A DNA stretch of 64,000 bases. Source: JAGVVZ01 sp964372465 (GTDB taxonomy: Archaea; Aenigmatarchaeota; Aenigmatarchaeia; CG10238-14). Under the pieces are notes generated by a model that made no database searches, was not told the origin of the DNA, and saw nothing but the letters and a program-made list of their open reading frames with translations. How positions within the stretch are numbered: position 1 is the stretch's first letter; every line of letters starts with the position of its first letter. The position numbers and the translations under genes were made by a program. Below, one piece after another: positions 53,268-61,629 of this stretch. The stretch lies in contig CAYJRA010000002.1 of assembly GCA_964372465.1 (NCBI GenBank), forward strand, positions 1-64,000, in the 5' to 3' direction.

Positions 53268-53825
53268 AAGAATCAGTTCTTCATCCACTCTTTTGTAAGA
53301 AACGATTTCCTCTTTTTTGAACCAAAAATTAATTTCCTTTTCAGCATCTTCTTTACTAGTTGAAGCGTGTACTAAATTTCTAGAAGCTCTCTTTTGGTCA
53401 TTTGCATTCTCTAAGGAGTCAGCAGAATAATCACCCCTGATAGTTCCAGCATCTGCTATTCTTGGTTCCGTTGTACCCACTATTTTCCTAACTATCTCAA
53501 TAGCATTTGATCCTTCTACAACACTTAAAACAACAGGCCCCAATAAAAGAAAATCTACCAGCCAAGATTTTACCATTAAACCATATTCTTTGTAATCCAT
53601 TTTGAATTCTCTGCCTTTGTCTCTATAGCTTCTTTCACCCTTCTTGCCAATGTTGATTAACCATTCTTTATCACTAGGATAAAAACTTTCGGCTTGCTTC
53701 TTTGTAGGATAAGCCATTTTCAATGCAACTATCTTTAAGCCAGTTCTTTCAATTCTTTTGTATACTTCCCCAACGAGACCTCTTTTTACCCCGTCAGGCT
53801 TGACCATTAAGAATGTTCTTTCCAT
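53259..53825 (-). CDS. ndk: Nucleoside diphosphate kinase
   Basis: Balances NTP pools by transferring the gamma-phosphate through a phosphohistidine. ERTFLMVKPDGVKRGLVGEVYKRIE is the family N-terminus; the active histidine is in SRNLVHASTSKEDAEKEINFWF; GTTEPRIADAGTIRGDY is the nucleotide-binding stretch. At 188 aa it is longer than the usual 150 owing to an insertion around residues 60-90 (KGERSYRDKGREFKMDYKEY), a variation known in archaeal forms. Its stop codon overlaps the first copy of the boundary motif. Confidence 0.95.
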   Translation of the reverse strand: MERTFLMVKPDGVKRGLVGEVYKRIERTGLKIVALKMAYPTKKQAESFYPSDKEWLINIGKKGERSYRDKGREFKMDYKEYGLMVKSWLVDFLLLGPVVLSVVEGSNAIEIVRKIVGTTEPRIADAGTIRGDYSADSLENANDQKRASRNLVHASTSKEDAEKEINFWFKKEEIVSYKRVDEELILGK

Positions 53826-53871
53826 TTATTTTCACTTTTAGTTTTGATAGAAAATGTTAAATACTTTATGT

Positions 53872-53884
53872 AACTCTCACTTTT
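53872..53884 (+). repeat. Boundary motif AACTCTCACTTT, copy 2
   Basis: AACTCTCACTTTT between the ndk start and the stop of the 97-aa membrane protein gene (24 nt away). Confidence 0.6.
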
Positions 53885-53907
53885 GGAAAAAAAGATAGAA
53901 AACAGAT

Positions 53908-54201
53908 CTACCATTTTTTCTTTGATAAATAATAACTTGAAACGAGAGCCAAACCAATAAATAATATTATCAACCCCCCTATTATCCACACGCCCTGAAT
54001 CACATTGAAATATTGGCCAACCAGGACAGCTAAACCAACGCCGACAAGAATCAAACCCATAGTTAGTCTATCAATTCCGTTACTTTTACCTTCTTTTTTG
54101 CCATTAGGTTTCTTGAATTTTTCTCTAATATAAGTAGTAAGTATACTTGAGACAGCAATTGCAACTACTGTTATTGTTAAAAAATCCCAACCGCTTACCA
54201 A
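53908..54201 (-). CDS. Membrane protein, 97 aa
   Basis: Unrecognised protein with three predicted membrane helices: an N-terminal one (FLTITVVAIAVSSILTTYI), a basic cytoplasmic loop rich in Lys and Gly, then LTMGLILVGVGLAVLVGQYF and VWIIGGLIILFIGLALVSSYYL. Nothing suggests a function. It belongs to the run of small genes separated by the repeated boundary motif. Confidence 0.65.
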   Translation of the reverse strand: MVSGWDFLTITVVAIAVSSILTTYIREKFKKPNGKKEGKSNGIDRLTMGLILVGVGLAVLVGQYFNVIQGVWIIGGLIILFIGLALVSSYYLSKKKW

Positions 54202-54317
54202 GTTATCACTCGTTTTATTTATAGGTTAATAAATGATTTTTCTTATTTAAATTCTTTTTTGAAAAAAACAGCACGGAAATCAAAACAATGGATCATAGAT
54301 ATAATCGATCCACATAA

Positions 54318-54330
54318 AACTCTCACTTTT
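54318..54330 (+). repeat. Boundary motif AACTCTCACTTT, copy 3
   Basis: AACTCTCACTTTT followed by more T residues, in the divergent gap between the 97-aa and 106-aa genes. Confidence 0.6.
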
Positions 54331-54388
54331 TTTACAAAATCTATACATAGTTATAAATTCATACACATCGAAATTTAGAAAAGATAAA

Positions 54389-54709
54389 ATGACTGAAGTT
54401 GTTTATGGCACTCTATTTCCTTCCGTTAGACCTAAATTGGAAGAAAGAGGATTTTCATTACAGGAAATAAATCAAGGAGATGTGATATGGGGTTTTGATG
54501 GAGTTACTAAATATTTCCCAGAAGATAATTATATCAGAGAATCTGTTAACGGATCACCGTCTTTAGCTTTAAAATTAAGGAAAACATCGACGGGGGTCAC
54601 ACTTATCATTAATTCTTTGCCGTTTCAATCAAAACACCATTTAGATAAGGCACCTTTAAAAGAAGATGATATTGTTCGCACGGTTGATGAATATATTAAA
54701 AAGATGTAA
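54389..54709 (+). CDS. Hypothetical protein, 106 aa
   Basis: I do not recognise this soluble protein. It looks alpha/beta (VVYGTLFPSVRPKLEERGF; GVTLIINSLPFQSKHH) and has no Cys, signal or membrane segment. It is the only plus-strand gene in the motif-flanked block; copy 3 of the boundary motif is 59 nt before its start and copy 4 begins at its stop codon. Confidence 0.65.
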   Translation: MTEVVYGTLFPSVRPKLEERGFSLQEINQGDVIWGFDGVTKYFPEDNYIRESVNGSPSLALKLRKTSTGVTLIINSLPFQSKHHLDKAPLKEDDIVRTVDEYIKKM

Positions 54710-54720
54710 ACTCTCACTTT
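54708..54720 (+). repeat. Boundary motif AACTCTCACTTT, copy 4
   Basis: AAACTCTCACTTT overlapping the TAA of the 106-aa gene and lying 5 nt beyond the stop of the convergent 129-aa gene. Confidence 0.6.
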
Positions 54721-54725
54721 GTTCG

Positions 54726-55115
54726 TCAATCTTTTTCATCTCTATAATAACTCTCTTCTTCTTCTAATTTGTTTGGAGCAAAAACCAATTGATCATCAGG
54801 TATTCCTAAACCACGACCGTATTCTATTATCTCACTCCAAGTAGATTTATCTGGAGTAACTCTAAACACTTTCTTTTTGAAAACAACTATCAGTTCCCCT
54901 TCTCTATAAAAATGTGCATAATAAGGTTTGTCTGATAACAGGTTTTTTTGGACATTTTTAATCACACCTTTAATTTTATTGGCTGAGACGACTATCCCAT
55001 ACATTATCCATGGGTTTCTGTTACTTTTTCTTTTGGCAAAGACTTTGAATTTGTTCAAAAACTTTGGATCTTTAAACTCTACATCCAACAAATTCCCATG
55101 ATATTCTTTTTTCAT
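54726..55115 (-). CDS. Hypothetical protein, 129 aa
   Basis: Unrecognised soluble protein, basic in the first half and acidic at the end (EEEESYYRDEKD). The sequence reads as a small alpha/beta domain: EYHGNLLDVEFKDPKFLNKFKVFAKRK, then ELIVVFKKKVFRVTPDKSTW. No catalytic motif is evident. A boundary-motif copy follows its stop and another lies about 38 nt before its start. Confidence 0.65.
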   Translation of the reverse strand: MKKEYHGNLLDVEFKDPKFLNKFKVFAKRKSNRNPWIMYGIVVSANKIKGVIKNVQKNLLSDKPYYAHFYREGELIVVFKKKVFRVTPDKSTWSEIIEYGRGLGIPDDQLVFAPNKLEEEESYYRDEKD

Positions 55116-55152
55116 ACAACCACCATCCCGATTTCATCTTTAATCACACACG

Positions 55153-55164
55153 ATTCTCACTTTT
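55153..55164 (+). repeat. Boundary motif variant GATTCTCACTTT, copy 5
   Basis: One copy with altered first bases (TTCTCACTTTTGG core), 8 nt beyond the DUF192 stop on the minus strand. It shares the TTTTGG flank with copy 2. Confidence 0.5.
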
Positions 55165-55171
55165 GGAGTTT

Positions 55172-55552
55172 TTAGGCAATAAACGATAATTTATCCCCAA
55201 CATCCACCCAATTATACTTAGATTCAACCAATTCAACCATATATCTATACTTTTCTTTGGGTATATAGAATCTAAAAGGCTTCATCTTTGTTTTCTCAAC
55301 AACTCTCAATTTATCGTCTGCCAGTATGACAGTTATAGGAAAGCTCATGAACCAAGTATGTATTCCTTCCGGATAGTCTATCTCAAACACCATTGCATCT
55401 TTCTTGGTAAACCTTTGAGTTTTGAGCACATCATATATGTACTTATTCTCAGTCTTGTATGGTATTAATCCCGCCATCAGCTCGAAAATTGACCTTCTGA
55501 ATATTATATTTTCAGCCAGAACTCTCTCTTTCGTTCTATTTATTATTTTCAT
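55172..55552 (-). CDS. DUF192 family protein
   Basis: Small beta-rich protein of a widespread family without known activity. Starting from the chosen ATG it reads KIINRTKERVLAENIIFRRS, and the family hallmarks AMVFEIDYPEG and IHTWFMSFPITVILAD follow, with the conserved ending SKYNWVDVGDKLSF. I chose the internal ATG because the family starts there and TTAAATTT about 25 nt upstream looks like a TATA element; a start at 55585 would add 11 residues. No signal peptide is seen, unlike many bacterial members. Confidence 0.85.
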   Translation of the reverse strand: MKIINRTKERVLAENIIFRRSIFELMAGLIPYKTENKYIYDVLKTQRFTKKDAMVFEIDYPEGIHTWFMSFPITVILADDKLRVVEKTKMKPFRFYIPKEKYRYMVELVESKYNWVDVGDKLSFIA

Positions 55553-55639
55553 TCTAATTATTTCTATCCTGAAAAATTTAACCATGTGCTTCTAAGCCAG
55601 CCAGTTTTTGGTTCAACTTCAATGCCGTTTTTCAAAATC

Positions 55640-55651
55640 AACTCTCACTTT
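55640..55651 (+). repeat. Boundary motif AACTCTCACTTT, copy 6
   Basis: CAACTCTCACTTTTTG, the last copy, upstream of the DUF192 gene. Confidence 0.6.
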
Positions 55652-55754
55652 TTGAAAGATTAAGTTATTATCTAAAATAACATATATATTACTTTTATTA
55701 TTTATTTTATCTATTGTATTAAATATATTTTAATTACAATATATTTCTACATTA

Positions 55755-55780
55755 TTTAATTAAAGAATATATTTAATCAT
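55755..55780 (+). repeat. 26-nt AT-rich direct repeat, copy A
   Basis: Matches 56742-56767 at 24 of 26 positions (core TTTAATTAA then AATATATTTAAT). The copies are 987 bp apart and bracket two winged-helix regulator genes. AT-rich composition lowers the significance. Confidence 0.4.
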
Positions 55781-55879
55781 GTATTATATAGAATATTTAT
55801 TTTGCTAAAAATGCCCATTTCTATAGATCTTTTTTTATTCTGAGAGGCTGGTTATTTGGGAATAAAACCAATTAAAAAA

Positions 55880-56242
55880 TTATTGCTGTTTAGACCAGTT
55901 TTTCCAGTATTTTGAGAGCCTTTCCAAAGCCAATGAAAATTGATGAGATAGTGTTAATTCCGAATATTTGTCTTTCCTATCAATCAGACCGGCCTTCCTT
56001 AAAATATCAAATGCGTCATAAGCAGTACCCCTAGCTATTTTCCGTGTAGTTATTATTTCATTTAAAGTGCTAGGTTTTTCTTTTAATGATAGCAAAATCT
56101 TGTTTGCAGCTTCTCTTGTTTTTTCATGTTTAGGGAATAAGATTTCTAGGAATTCTTCCCATGTAAATTCATTAAAATCAATTTTGTTTATTACCCATGT
56201 TTTTATCTGCATTTCATTCACTTTCGGCTTATGCGTCATCAA
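55880..56242 (-). CDS. Winged-helix DNA-binding protein, 120 aa
   Basis: Probable transcription factor. The region KEKPSTLNEIITTRKIARGTAYDAFDILRKAGLIDRKDKYSELTLS (about residues 50-95) is a helix-turn-helix with wing, in the style of archaeal ArsR/TrmB-like regulators. An N-terminal helical segment and a C-terminal helix with three tryptophans or aromatic residues may dimerise it. No ligand-binding domain is present. A second winged-helix gene lies 150 nt upstream on the same strand. Confidence 0.75.
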   Translation of the reverse strand: MMTHKPKVNEMQIKTWVINKIDFNEFTWEEFLEILFPKHEKTREAANKILLSLKEKPSTLNEIITTRKIARGTAYDAFDILRKAGLIDRKDKYSELTLSHQFSLALERLSKYWKNWSKQQ

Positions 56243-56282
56243 CTAACGACACATTATAGAAAATAGTCATTTCGGAGAATTA

Positions 56283-56392
56283 AATATATCGCTACCCAGC
56301 GTCTGCTTATAAGCAGGAGCAAATTGATCATGATAAACCGCGAAACACATAGAAATCAGCAAGAAATGGCAATTTTCGTCGTTATGTAGCGA
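56283..56392. ncRNA. Candidate structured noncoding element between two regulator genes
   Basis: This gap is clearly less AT-rich than its surroundings. It is bracketed by TCGCTAC (56287-56293) and GTAGCGA near its right end, a 7-bp inverted repeat enclosing about 90 nt, and it contains CTGCTTATAAGCAG, a perfect palindrome. Strand and class are unknown; it could be a small RNA, a leader of the downstream regulator or an operator array. No tRNA, SRP or RNase P signature is present. Confidence 0.3.
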
Positions 56393-56692
56393 CTATTTCT
56401 TTCTTTCAGCAACTTCTTTTACTCTGTTTAATTTCATCATTACTCCTTCAATGGAATGAGCTAAGTCCTGGCCGTCTTCTGTTAATTCTATTACCTTTAT
56501 TCTGCCTTGTTTCTTGAAGGATACCAATCCCAGATCTTCCAACTCTTCTAATAGTTTTACGACGTGAGAATATGTGCAGTCAACATCTTTAGAAATTTGT
56601 GTTGCATACTTCGGACCTCTTTTCAAGGAGGTAATTATATTTACCGGTTTTAGCCTCAAAAAAAGCTTTGATAGGTCATTTTCGTTTATCAT
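56393..56692 (-). CDS. MarR-like winged-helix regulator, 99 aa
   Basis: Compact DNA-binding protein. FLRLKPVNIITSLKRGPKYATQISKDVDCTYSHVVKLLEELEDLGLVSFKKQGRIKVIELTEDG covers the complete winged helix, with the recognition helix at TYSHVVKLLEEL and wing at KKQGRIKVIEL. A C-terminal helix completes it. Many archaeal one-domain regulators have this form and act on neighbouring genes. The extremely AT-rich upstream region contains copy B of a direct repeat about 50 nt before the start. Confidence 0.85.
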   Translation of the reverse strand: MINENDLSKLFLRLKPVNIITSLKRGPKYATQISKDVDCTYSHVVKLLEELEDLGLVSFKKQGRIKVIELTEDGQDLAHSIEGVMMKLNRVKEVAERKK

Positions 56693-56992
56693 TATAACTC
56701 TATTATATATTAAGGGAAAACATACTTATATAGTTTAGTCGTTTAATTAAAAAATATATTTAATGATATAATAAAAATAATATAATAATTAAAAACAGTA
56801 TATTTTACAATATAAATTAAAATTAACTTAAATAAAATATATAATAGAAAATATATAATAAAGTAAAAGTATGACGACTTTCCTGCAAGTGTGAGTTGAT
56901 AGATTTTTGGATAGAAATATTTACTAATGAGTAGTATTAAAACCTGATCATGCAAAACTAAAATCTGTAAAAATACAAATATTTATTGAATC
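56693..56992. other. AT-rich intergenic stretch with repeat copy B
   Basis: About 300 bases with no supported gene. 56742-56767 is copy B of the 26-nt repeat. A long run of almost only A and T follows to about 56870. At 56888-56898 lies AAGTGTGAGTT, the reverse complement of AACTCACACTT, one base from the boundary motif of the 53-55 kb block. Confidence 0.5.
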
Positions 56993-58513
56993 ATGAACCA
57001 CAATCAACCGTTTTTCATAGTTTTCGTTGTTAGTGTCAGCCTGTTTAGTGTTTTATGCGAATCAAAAGTGATAGTTACAGAAATCATGTATGACCCGAGA
57101 GGCAATGATAATAATCATGAATGGGTTGAGATATACAATGACGGGGATGAAGAAATTGACATTGTGGGTGGAGATAACGAAGGAAGCTGGCGTTTCAATG
57201 ACGGGAGCAACCATAAGCTGAATGAAAGTGAGTTTCAAGGCTATATGAGCATTTCTCCAGGCGAATATCTAGTGCTTGTGGACGATCCTGCTACTTTCTT
57301 ACAGGATTTTTCAGACTACGAAGGTACTATAATCGATACCGTTATGTCCCTGTCAAATAATGGAGACACAATTCAATTGAGTGATAATGAGGGGAAGAAT
57401 TTCTTTGAGATAGTAACATACACTCCAGAGATGGGCGGGAAAAATGATGGGGATTCTCTTCAGTTAGTTGACGGCAGATGGGTGGCATGCTTCCCTTCCC
57501 CAGGTTTTGAAAACGATTGTTTTTTTGAAAAAGATATAGAAACAACATCAACTACTGTAAAAGAATCAGTTGCAAGCACGTCAACAATACCCACCACAAC
57601 GACAGTTTCAACACAGACTACAACTTCCAATACGATATTCACAACCCCTGTTGATACCAACAAATGCGATATTGGGATATCTGTAGTTACTGAGAAAAAT
57701 GTATTCGATTTATCGGAAAAAATAAAATACAGAATCAAATTAGAAAGTTTGAATTGTAATAAAAAAGGCAACAAAGTTATAATAGAACATTGGATAGATA
57801 ATTCAAACAGCAGCAAAGTAAAAAATAAGGACAATTCTACCATTGAGTTTGTTTGTCAATATTCCAAGACTTATCAATGGACGCCTAAGAAGACTGGTAA
57901 TTTCACCATAAAATCAAAAATAATAGATGTTTCATGCCAAGATTCCAACGGAAAAAATAATGAATACAGTAAGGAAATATCCGTTAAAAGCAACAAAGAA
58001 ACCATTAAAGAACAAGATTCTATCATAGAAATCAATGAAATTAAATCGAAAGATTCTGTAAAGTTTGGCGAATCATTTATATTGGATGTTGATATATTCA
58101 GGGGCAACACATCCGAGAATTCTATTGATTTTTGGGTTGAGGATGAAGATGGCGAGAAGGTTAGTGATGTGTATTCTTTACGTGTTAATTCAAAAATGAC
58201 AAAATATAAATTTTCAATCCCACTTTATCTTCTACCTAATTGTGATGGGAAATACAAACATGGAAAATATAACATTGTAGGCGAGGGTTTGGGTTTGATA
58301 ACTTCAAAGGAAATAGAGATAAACGAAAACTCCGATGTTTCGTGCAAAAACATATTCAAAGAAACAGCCAAAGAACCTGTTAAACAAATACTGAAAACAG
58401 AAAACACAACTCAGAAACCAGTTGTGGAGCCAAAAATTACAGGTTATTTCACTAAAATAAAAATGGGAATAATTGATTTTTTTAAGAATATTTTTATATC
58501 AAGAAAGAATTAA
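56993..58513 (+). CDS. Secreted lamin-tail-domain surface protein
   Basis: 506-aa cell-surface protein. A signal peptide (FFIVFVVSVSLFSVLC) precedes a lamin-tail domain (about 25-165), identified by VTEIMYDPRGNDNNHEWVEIYN, SISPGEYLVLVDD and LSNNGDTIQLSDNEG. A Thr/Ser-rich linker (about 185-225) is probably glycosylated. Two beta-sandwich domains follow, the second starting near SIIEINEIKSKDSVKFGESF. The C-terminus, ITGYFTKIKMGIIDFFKNIF, resembles the tail of the secreted protein ending at 36150 and may be an anchor or sorting signal. Confidence 0.8.
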   Translation: MNHNQPFFIVFVVSVSLFSVLCESKVIVTEIMYDPRGNDNNHEWVEIYNDGDEEIDIVGGDNEGSWRFNDGSNHKLNESEFQGYMSISPGEYLVLVDDPATFLQDFSDYEGTIIDTVMSLSNNGDTIQLSDNEGKNFFEIVTYTPEMGGKNDGDSLQLVDGRWVACFPSPGFENDCFFEKDIETTSTTVKESVASTSTIPTTTTVSTQTTTSNTIFTTPVDTNKCDIGISVVTEKNVFDLSEKIKYRIKLESLNCNKKGNKVIIEHWIDNSNSSKVKNKDNSTIEFVCQYSKTYQWTPKKTGNFTIKSKIIDVSCQDSNGKNNEYSKEISVKSNKETIKEQDSIIEINEIKSKDSVKFGESFILDVDIFRGNTSENSIDFWVEDEDGEKVSDVYSLRVNSKMTKYKFSIPLYLLPNCDGKYKHGKYNIVGEGLGLITSKEIEINENSDVSCKNIFKETAKEPVKQILKTENTTQKPVVEPKITGYFTKIKMGIIDFFKNIFISRKN

Positions 58514-58573
58514 AACTCCAAGGGTTTGTCTGTCGAACTATGTTTTTATCTCTGTTTTTCCAATGATTTAGTT

Positions 58574-59947
58574 ATGAAAACGCTTATATCCACGAATCCA
58601 GCAAAAAATTATGAGATAGTGGGCGAAGTAAAAATATCAACTAATAAGGAAATCCGTGATAAAGTAACCAAAGCAAATTCTGCTAAATTTATATGGAAAG
58701 GACTCGGGGTGAAAAAAAGAATTGAGATGATAAAACCGATATGCGAGGAATTTGTGAAAAGGAAGAATGAAATCACAAGACTAATAATAAAGGAAACAGG
58801 CAAATCATTGAAAGACACTGAAGGAGAGATCGAGAAATATGGTAATGATTTCAAATGGTTTTTGGAAAATGGAGAAGAATGCTTGAAGGATGAAGTGACT
58901 TATGAAGATGATAAAAGTATTCATAAAGTTGTCTATGAACCTTACGGCGTAACTGCGGTTATTACCCCATGGAATCATCCTTTCGGAATGTTTGTTTGGG
59001 GTGTTATTCCTAATTTGGTTGCTGGCAACACTGTTGTTTTCAAGACATCTGAGGAATGCCCTTTAACAGGTAAACTTATTGAGGAGATTATGATGTTAAA
59101 AGACTTGCCGGAAGGTGTTTTTTCTGAAATTTACGGTGCTGGAGACGTTGGGAAGAAATTGCTAAATGAAAAGATTGATTTCATCTGGTTTACAGGCAGT
59201 TCTAAAGTTGGAAAGGAAATTTACAAAATCGGTGCTAAGAAATTCATCAAGGTTGTTTTGGAGATGGGGGGTTCGAATCCCGGAATAGTATTTGAGGATG
59301 CAGATGTTGATAGGTTCATTGATAAGCTGTATATGAAGAGATTTAGAGTTTGCGGACAAACCTGCGATGCATTGAAAAGACTTATAATTCATGAATCCCT
59401 TTTCAGCCAAGTTGTAAATAAACTGAAGGCAAAAATAGAGGAAAAAATAGTTGGAGATCCCGAAGACCCGAAAACAGATATAGGAAGCTTGGTTGCAAAG
59501 AGACAATTAGAATTATTAGAAGCTCAAGTAAACGATGCTGTCAAAAAAGGCGCTAAGGTTGTCATAGGAGGAAAACCCGCTGATATGAAAGGAGCATATT
59601 ATATGCCTACTATTTTAGCTAATATAACAAAGGATATGAGAGTCTGGAATGAGGAGGTTTTTGGACCGGTTTTGACAGTAATCCCATTTAAGACTGACGA
59701 ACACGCTACCAAACTCGCAAATCATACTAGATATGGTTAAGGCTCATTGGTTTCTACAATGGATAAACAAAGAGCAAAAAGAGTTGCTTCGAGAATAGAA
59801 TCTGGAACAGTGGAGATAAATTCTGCCATTCATTGGCTACCGTGCAATCCATTCGGTGGCTACAAAGAATCAGGTATGGGTAGAGAACACGGGAAATATG
59901 GATTTCATGAATTATGTCAAATAAAGCTTGTTTCGATGGAAAAGTGA
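58574..59947 (+). pseudogene. Aldehyde dehydrogenase interrupted by one in-frame TAA
   Basis: The ALDH fold is otherwise complete: VTPWNHPFGMFVWG-type Asn region (ITPWNHPF), FKTSEECPLTG, FTGSSKVGKEIY, LEMGGSNPGIVF, the catalytic cysteine in RVCGQTCDALKR, and the C-terminal NPFGGYKESGMGREHGKYG. The frame is broken only by TAA at 59738-59740, after HTRYG, where homologues usually have Leu; reading continues in the same frame to 59947. Either a recent nonsense mutation, a sequencing error or readthrough. Without the last 68 residues the enzyme would be inactive. It resembles the succinate-semialdehyde group. Confidence 0.85.
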
Positions 59948-60002
59948 CAAGAAACTCTGAGTTGCTAAGCAGCATATCTGGATAAAGAATAAGTGTGTGA
60001 TA

Positions 60003-60467
60003 TTAATCCCACCTGACAGGTGTATAAGGATGGGGGTATAGTTCCTTTATTTTATGTTTTTCTATCTTAGGAAATATCCAATCTTTTTTTCGTTGAATAT
60101 ATTGCATGCATATAACTGTAGCGTCTGGCTTGCCCAATTCTCTTATAACATGCCTGCATGCACCACAAGGAGTAGTACTATGTTCCTGTATTTTTGGTAC
60201 AGGATCTGCTACAATCACGATTTTCAACTTTGCTTTGTAGGTTTCTTGTAAGATCATATTAGCTATTGCGTGCCTTTCTGCACAGATATTACCATTCGAA
60301 AGGTTTGTTTCAAGGCAGGCACCATCATATATTTTTCCACTATCTGACATAACAAAGGCATATAATGTATCAATCCCTCCTGTAGTCTTGCGTAGTTGAT
60401 TATATTTTACTATTGCTTTTTTTGCATGATCAATTAGTTTTTTTTCATCTGAAGTAAAATCTACCAT
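60003..60467 (-). CDS. cdd: Cytidine deaminase
   Basis: Converts cytidine to uridine for nucleotide salvage. The zinc motifs are complete: ICAERHAIANMI (Cys-Ala-Glu) and TTPCGACRHVIRELG (Pro-Cys-x2-Cys). YAFVMSDSGKIYDGACLETNLSNG is the substrate-binding region. At 154 aa the protein has the size of the tetrameric class. Transcribed alone. Confidence 0.95.
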   Translation of the reverse strand: MVDFTSDEKKLIDHAKKAIVKYNQLRKTTGGIDTLYAFVMSDSGKIYDGACLETNLSNGNICAERHAIANMILQETYKAKLKIVIVADPVPKIQEHSTTPCGACRHVIRELGKPDATVICMQYIQRKKDWIFPKIEKHKIKELYPHPYTPVRWD

Positions 60468-60651
60468 AAATTAAATACAATTAAGAAAGTTTATTACTGT
60501 TTTTATTTGCGCATCCTAATTTTGGCGAAAGTGATACTGGGTAATACTATTAATAGCCGTTTTCTGAAATATGAAAAATTATGGAAACTCAAACTTTCAT
60601 TAATTCAATTATGACAAGAACTATTAAATTGATAATTCCTAAATTAAAGTT

Positions 60652-61560
60652 ATGATTTCAATAACGTTTTTGGGAACAGTATCTGGTATTCCTACCCTGA
60701 ACAGGAACCATCCGGCCATTGTTATGGAATATTATTCTTATTACAGAGATGTCTTTCTCTTTGACTGCGGTGAGGGAACACAGAAGCAGCTAATGAAGTC
60801 TGGAGTTAGCTTCATGCAGATAAAAAAGATATTCATAACACATTGGCATGCCGATCACTTCGCTGGGCTAATCCCGATGATACAAACGATGAATTTAGAG
60901 AGGAGAAAAGAGCCGCTGGAAATATATGCCCCGGAGGCAGAAAGATTTGTTTCCAACATTCTTGACTTGGGATATTTTGGAGTGCGATTCCCAATAAAAG
61001 CGATAAATGTGGAATTTGAAGGAAACAAGATTTCTAGAATAGTTGATAGTGAAGATTATGAAGTATTATCGGTTCCTGCTTATCATACCGTTCCAGCCGT
61101 AGCCTTTTGTTTTAAAGAGAAAGATAAATGGAATATTGATGAAGAGAAGTTGAAAAAATATGGCATCAACAAAGGTCCTTGGTTAAAGAAGCTGAAGGGA
61201 GAAGGCAAGTTAGAATGGAAAGGAAAGACAGTGAAAATGGAGGATGTCGGATATGTTAAACCCGGACTTAAAGTCGTATATTCCGGCGATACCAAACCGC
61301 ATAAAAATATAATGAACTTGTCTAAGGGCGCGGACGTGCTCATTCATGACGGCACATTTCTGGAAGAGGATATTGCTGAGAAATCGCATACTGATGTTAA
61401 GGCAGCAGCAGAGCTTGCAAAGAAAGCAAATGTCAAAAAATTGATATTGACACATATCAGCAGAAGATATACAGATACAAAAGAGTTGGAAGAAGAAGCA
61501 AAAAAATTATTTAAAGATACTCAAATAGCTTATGATTTTATGAAAGTTGACTTGAAATGA
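60652..61560 (+). CDS. rnz: Ribonuclease Z (tRNA 3' endonuclease)
   Basis: Cleaves the 3' trailer from tRNA precursors. The 302-aa protein is a complete metallo-beta-lactamase: FDCGEGTQKQLM, the zinc motif THWHADHFAGL, HTVPAVAFCF, VYSGDTKPHKN, HDGTFLEED and the final LTHISRRYTD. Its likely targets include the three tRNAs in this window; after tRNA-Asp it would release the rpoH leader. Confidence 0.96.
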   Translation: MISITFLGTVSGIPTLNRNHPAIVMEYYSYYRDVFLFDCGEGTQKQLMKSGVSFMQIKKIFITHWHADHFAGLIPMIQTMNLERRKEPLEIYAPEAERFVSNILDLGYFGVRFPIKAINVEFEGNKISRIVDSEDYEVLSVPAYHTVPAVAFCFKEKDKWNIDEEKLKKYGINKGPWLKKLKGEGKLEWKGKTVKMEDVGYVKPGLKVVYSGDTKPHKNIMNLSKGADVLIHDGTFLEEDIAEKSHTDVKAAAELAKKANVKKLILTHISRRYTDTKELEEEAKKLFKDTQIAYDFMKVDLK

Positions 61561-61629
61561 CTGAATTTTGATTTCTCTCACAGTGTGTTATGAAAGAAAA
61601 GGTTGAGCATAAACTGTACTAGAGTTCAA

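Larger units (their letters stand above)
55553..55879. other. AT-rich noncoding stretch
   Basis: No convincing gene. It holds the sixth boundary motif (55640-55651), then about 150 bases of almost pure A/T containing one half of a near-identical 26-nt direct repeat (55755-55780), flanked at a distance by CCAGCC and GGCTGG. Confidence 0.6.

Noticed and set aside
53251..55655. CRISPR-like array suggested by regularly repeated AACTCTCACTTT
   Set aside because: The repeat is only about 12 nt and the intervals are 390-620 bp with genes between; no cas genes are present.
56743..56955. 70-codon open frame on the minus strand in the AT-rich region
   Set aside because: Translation is almost only Ile, Tyr, Phe, Leu and Asn, as expected from near-pure A/T sequence, with no Shine-Dalgarno; not a gene.
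59265..59285. tRNA T-arm-like sequence GGGTTCGAATCCC inside the aldehyde dehydrogenase gene, as might mark an attachment site
   Set aside because: It encodes the conserved ALDH motif GGSNPG, no other tRNA parts surround it, and no integrase is nearby; coincidence of codons.
60520..60590. Possible C/D-box sRNA (GTGATAC...CTGA)
   Set aside because: Box C is poor, no closing stem and no C'/D' pair could be found.
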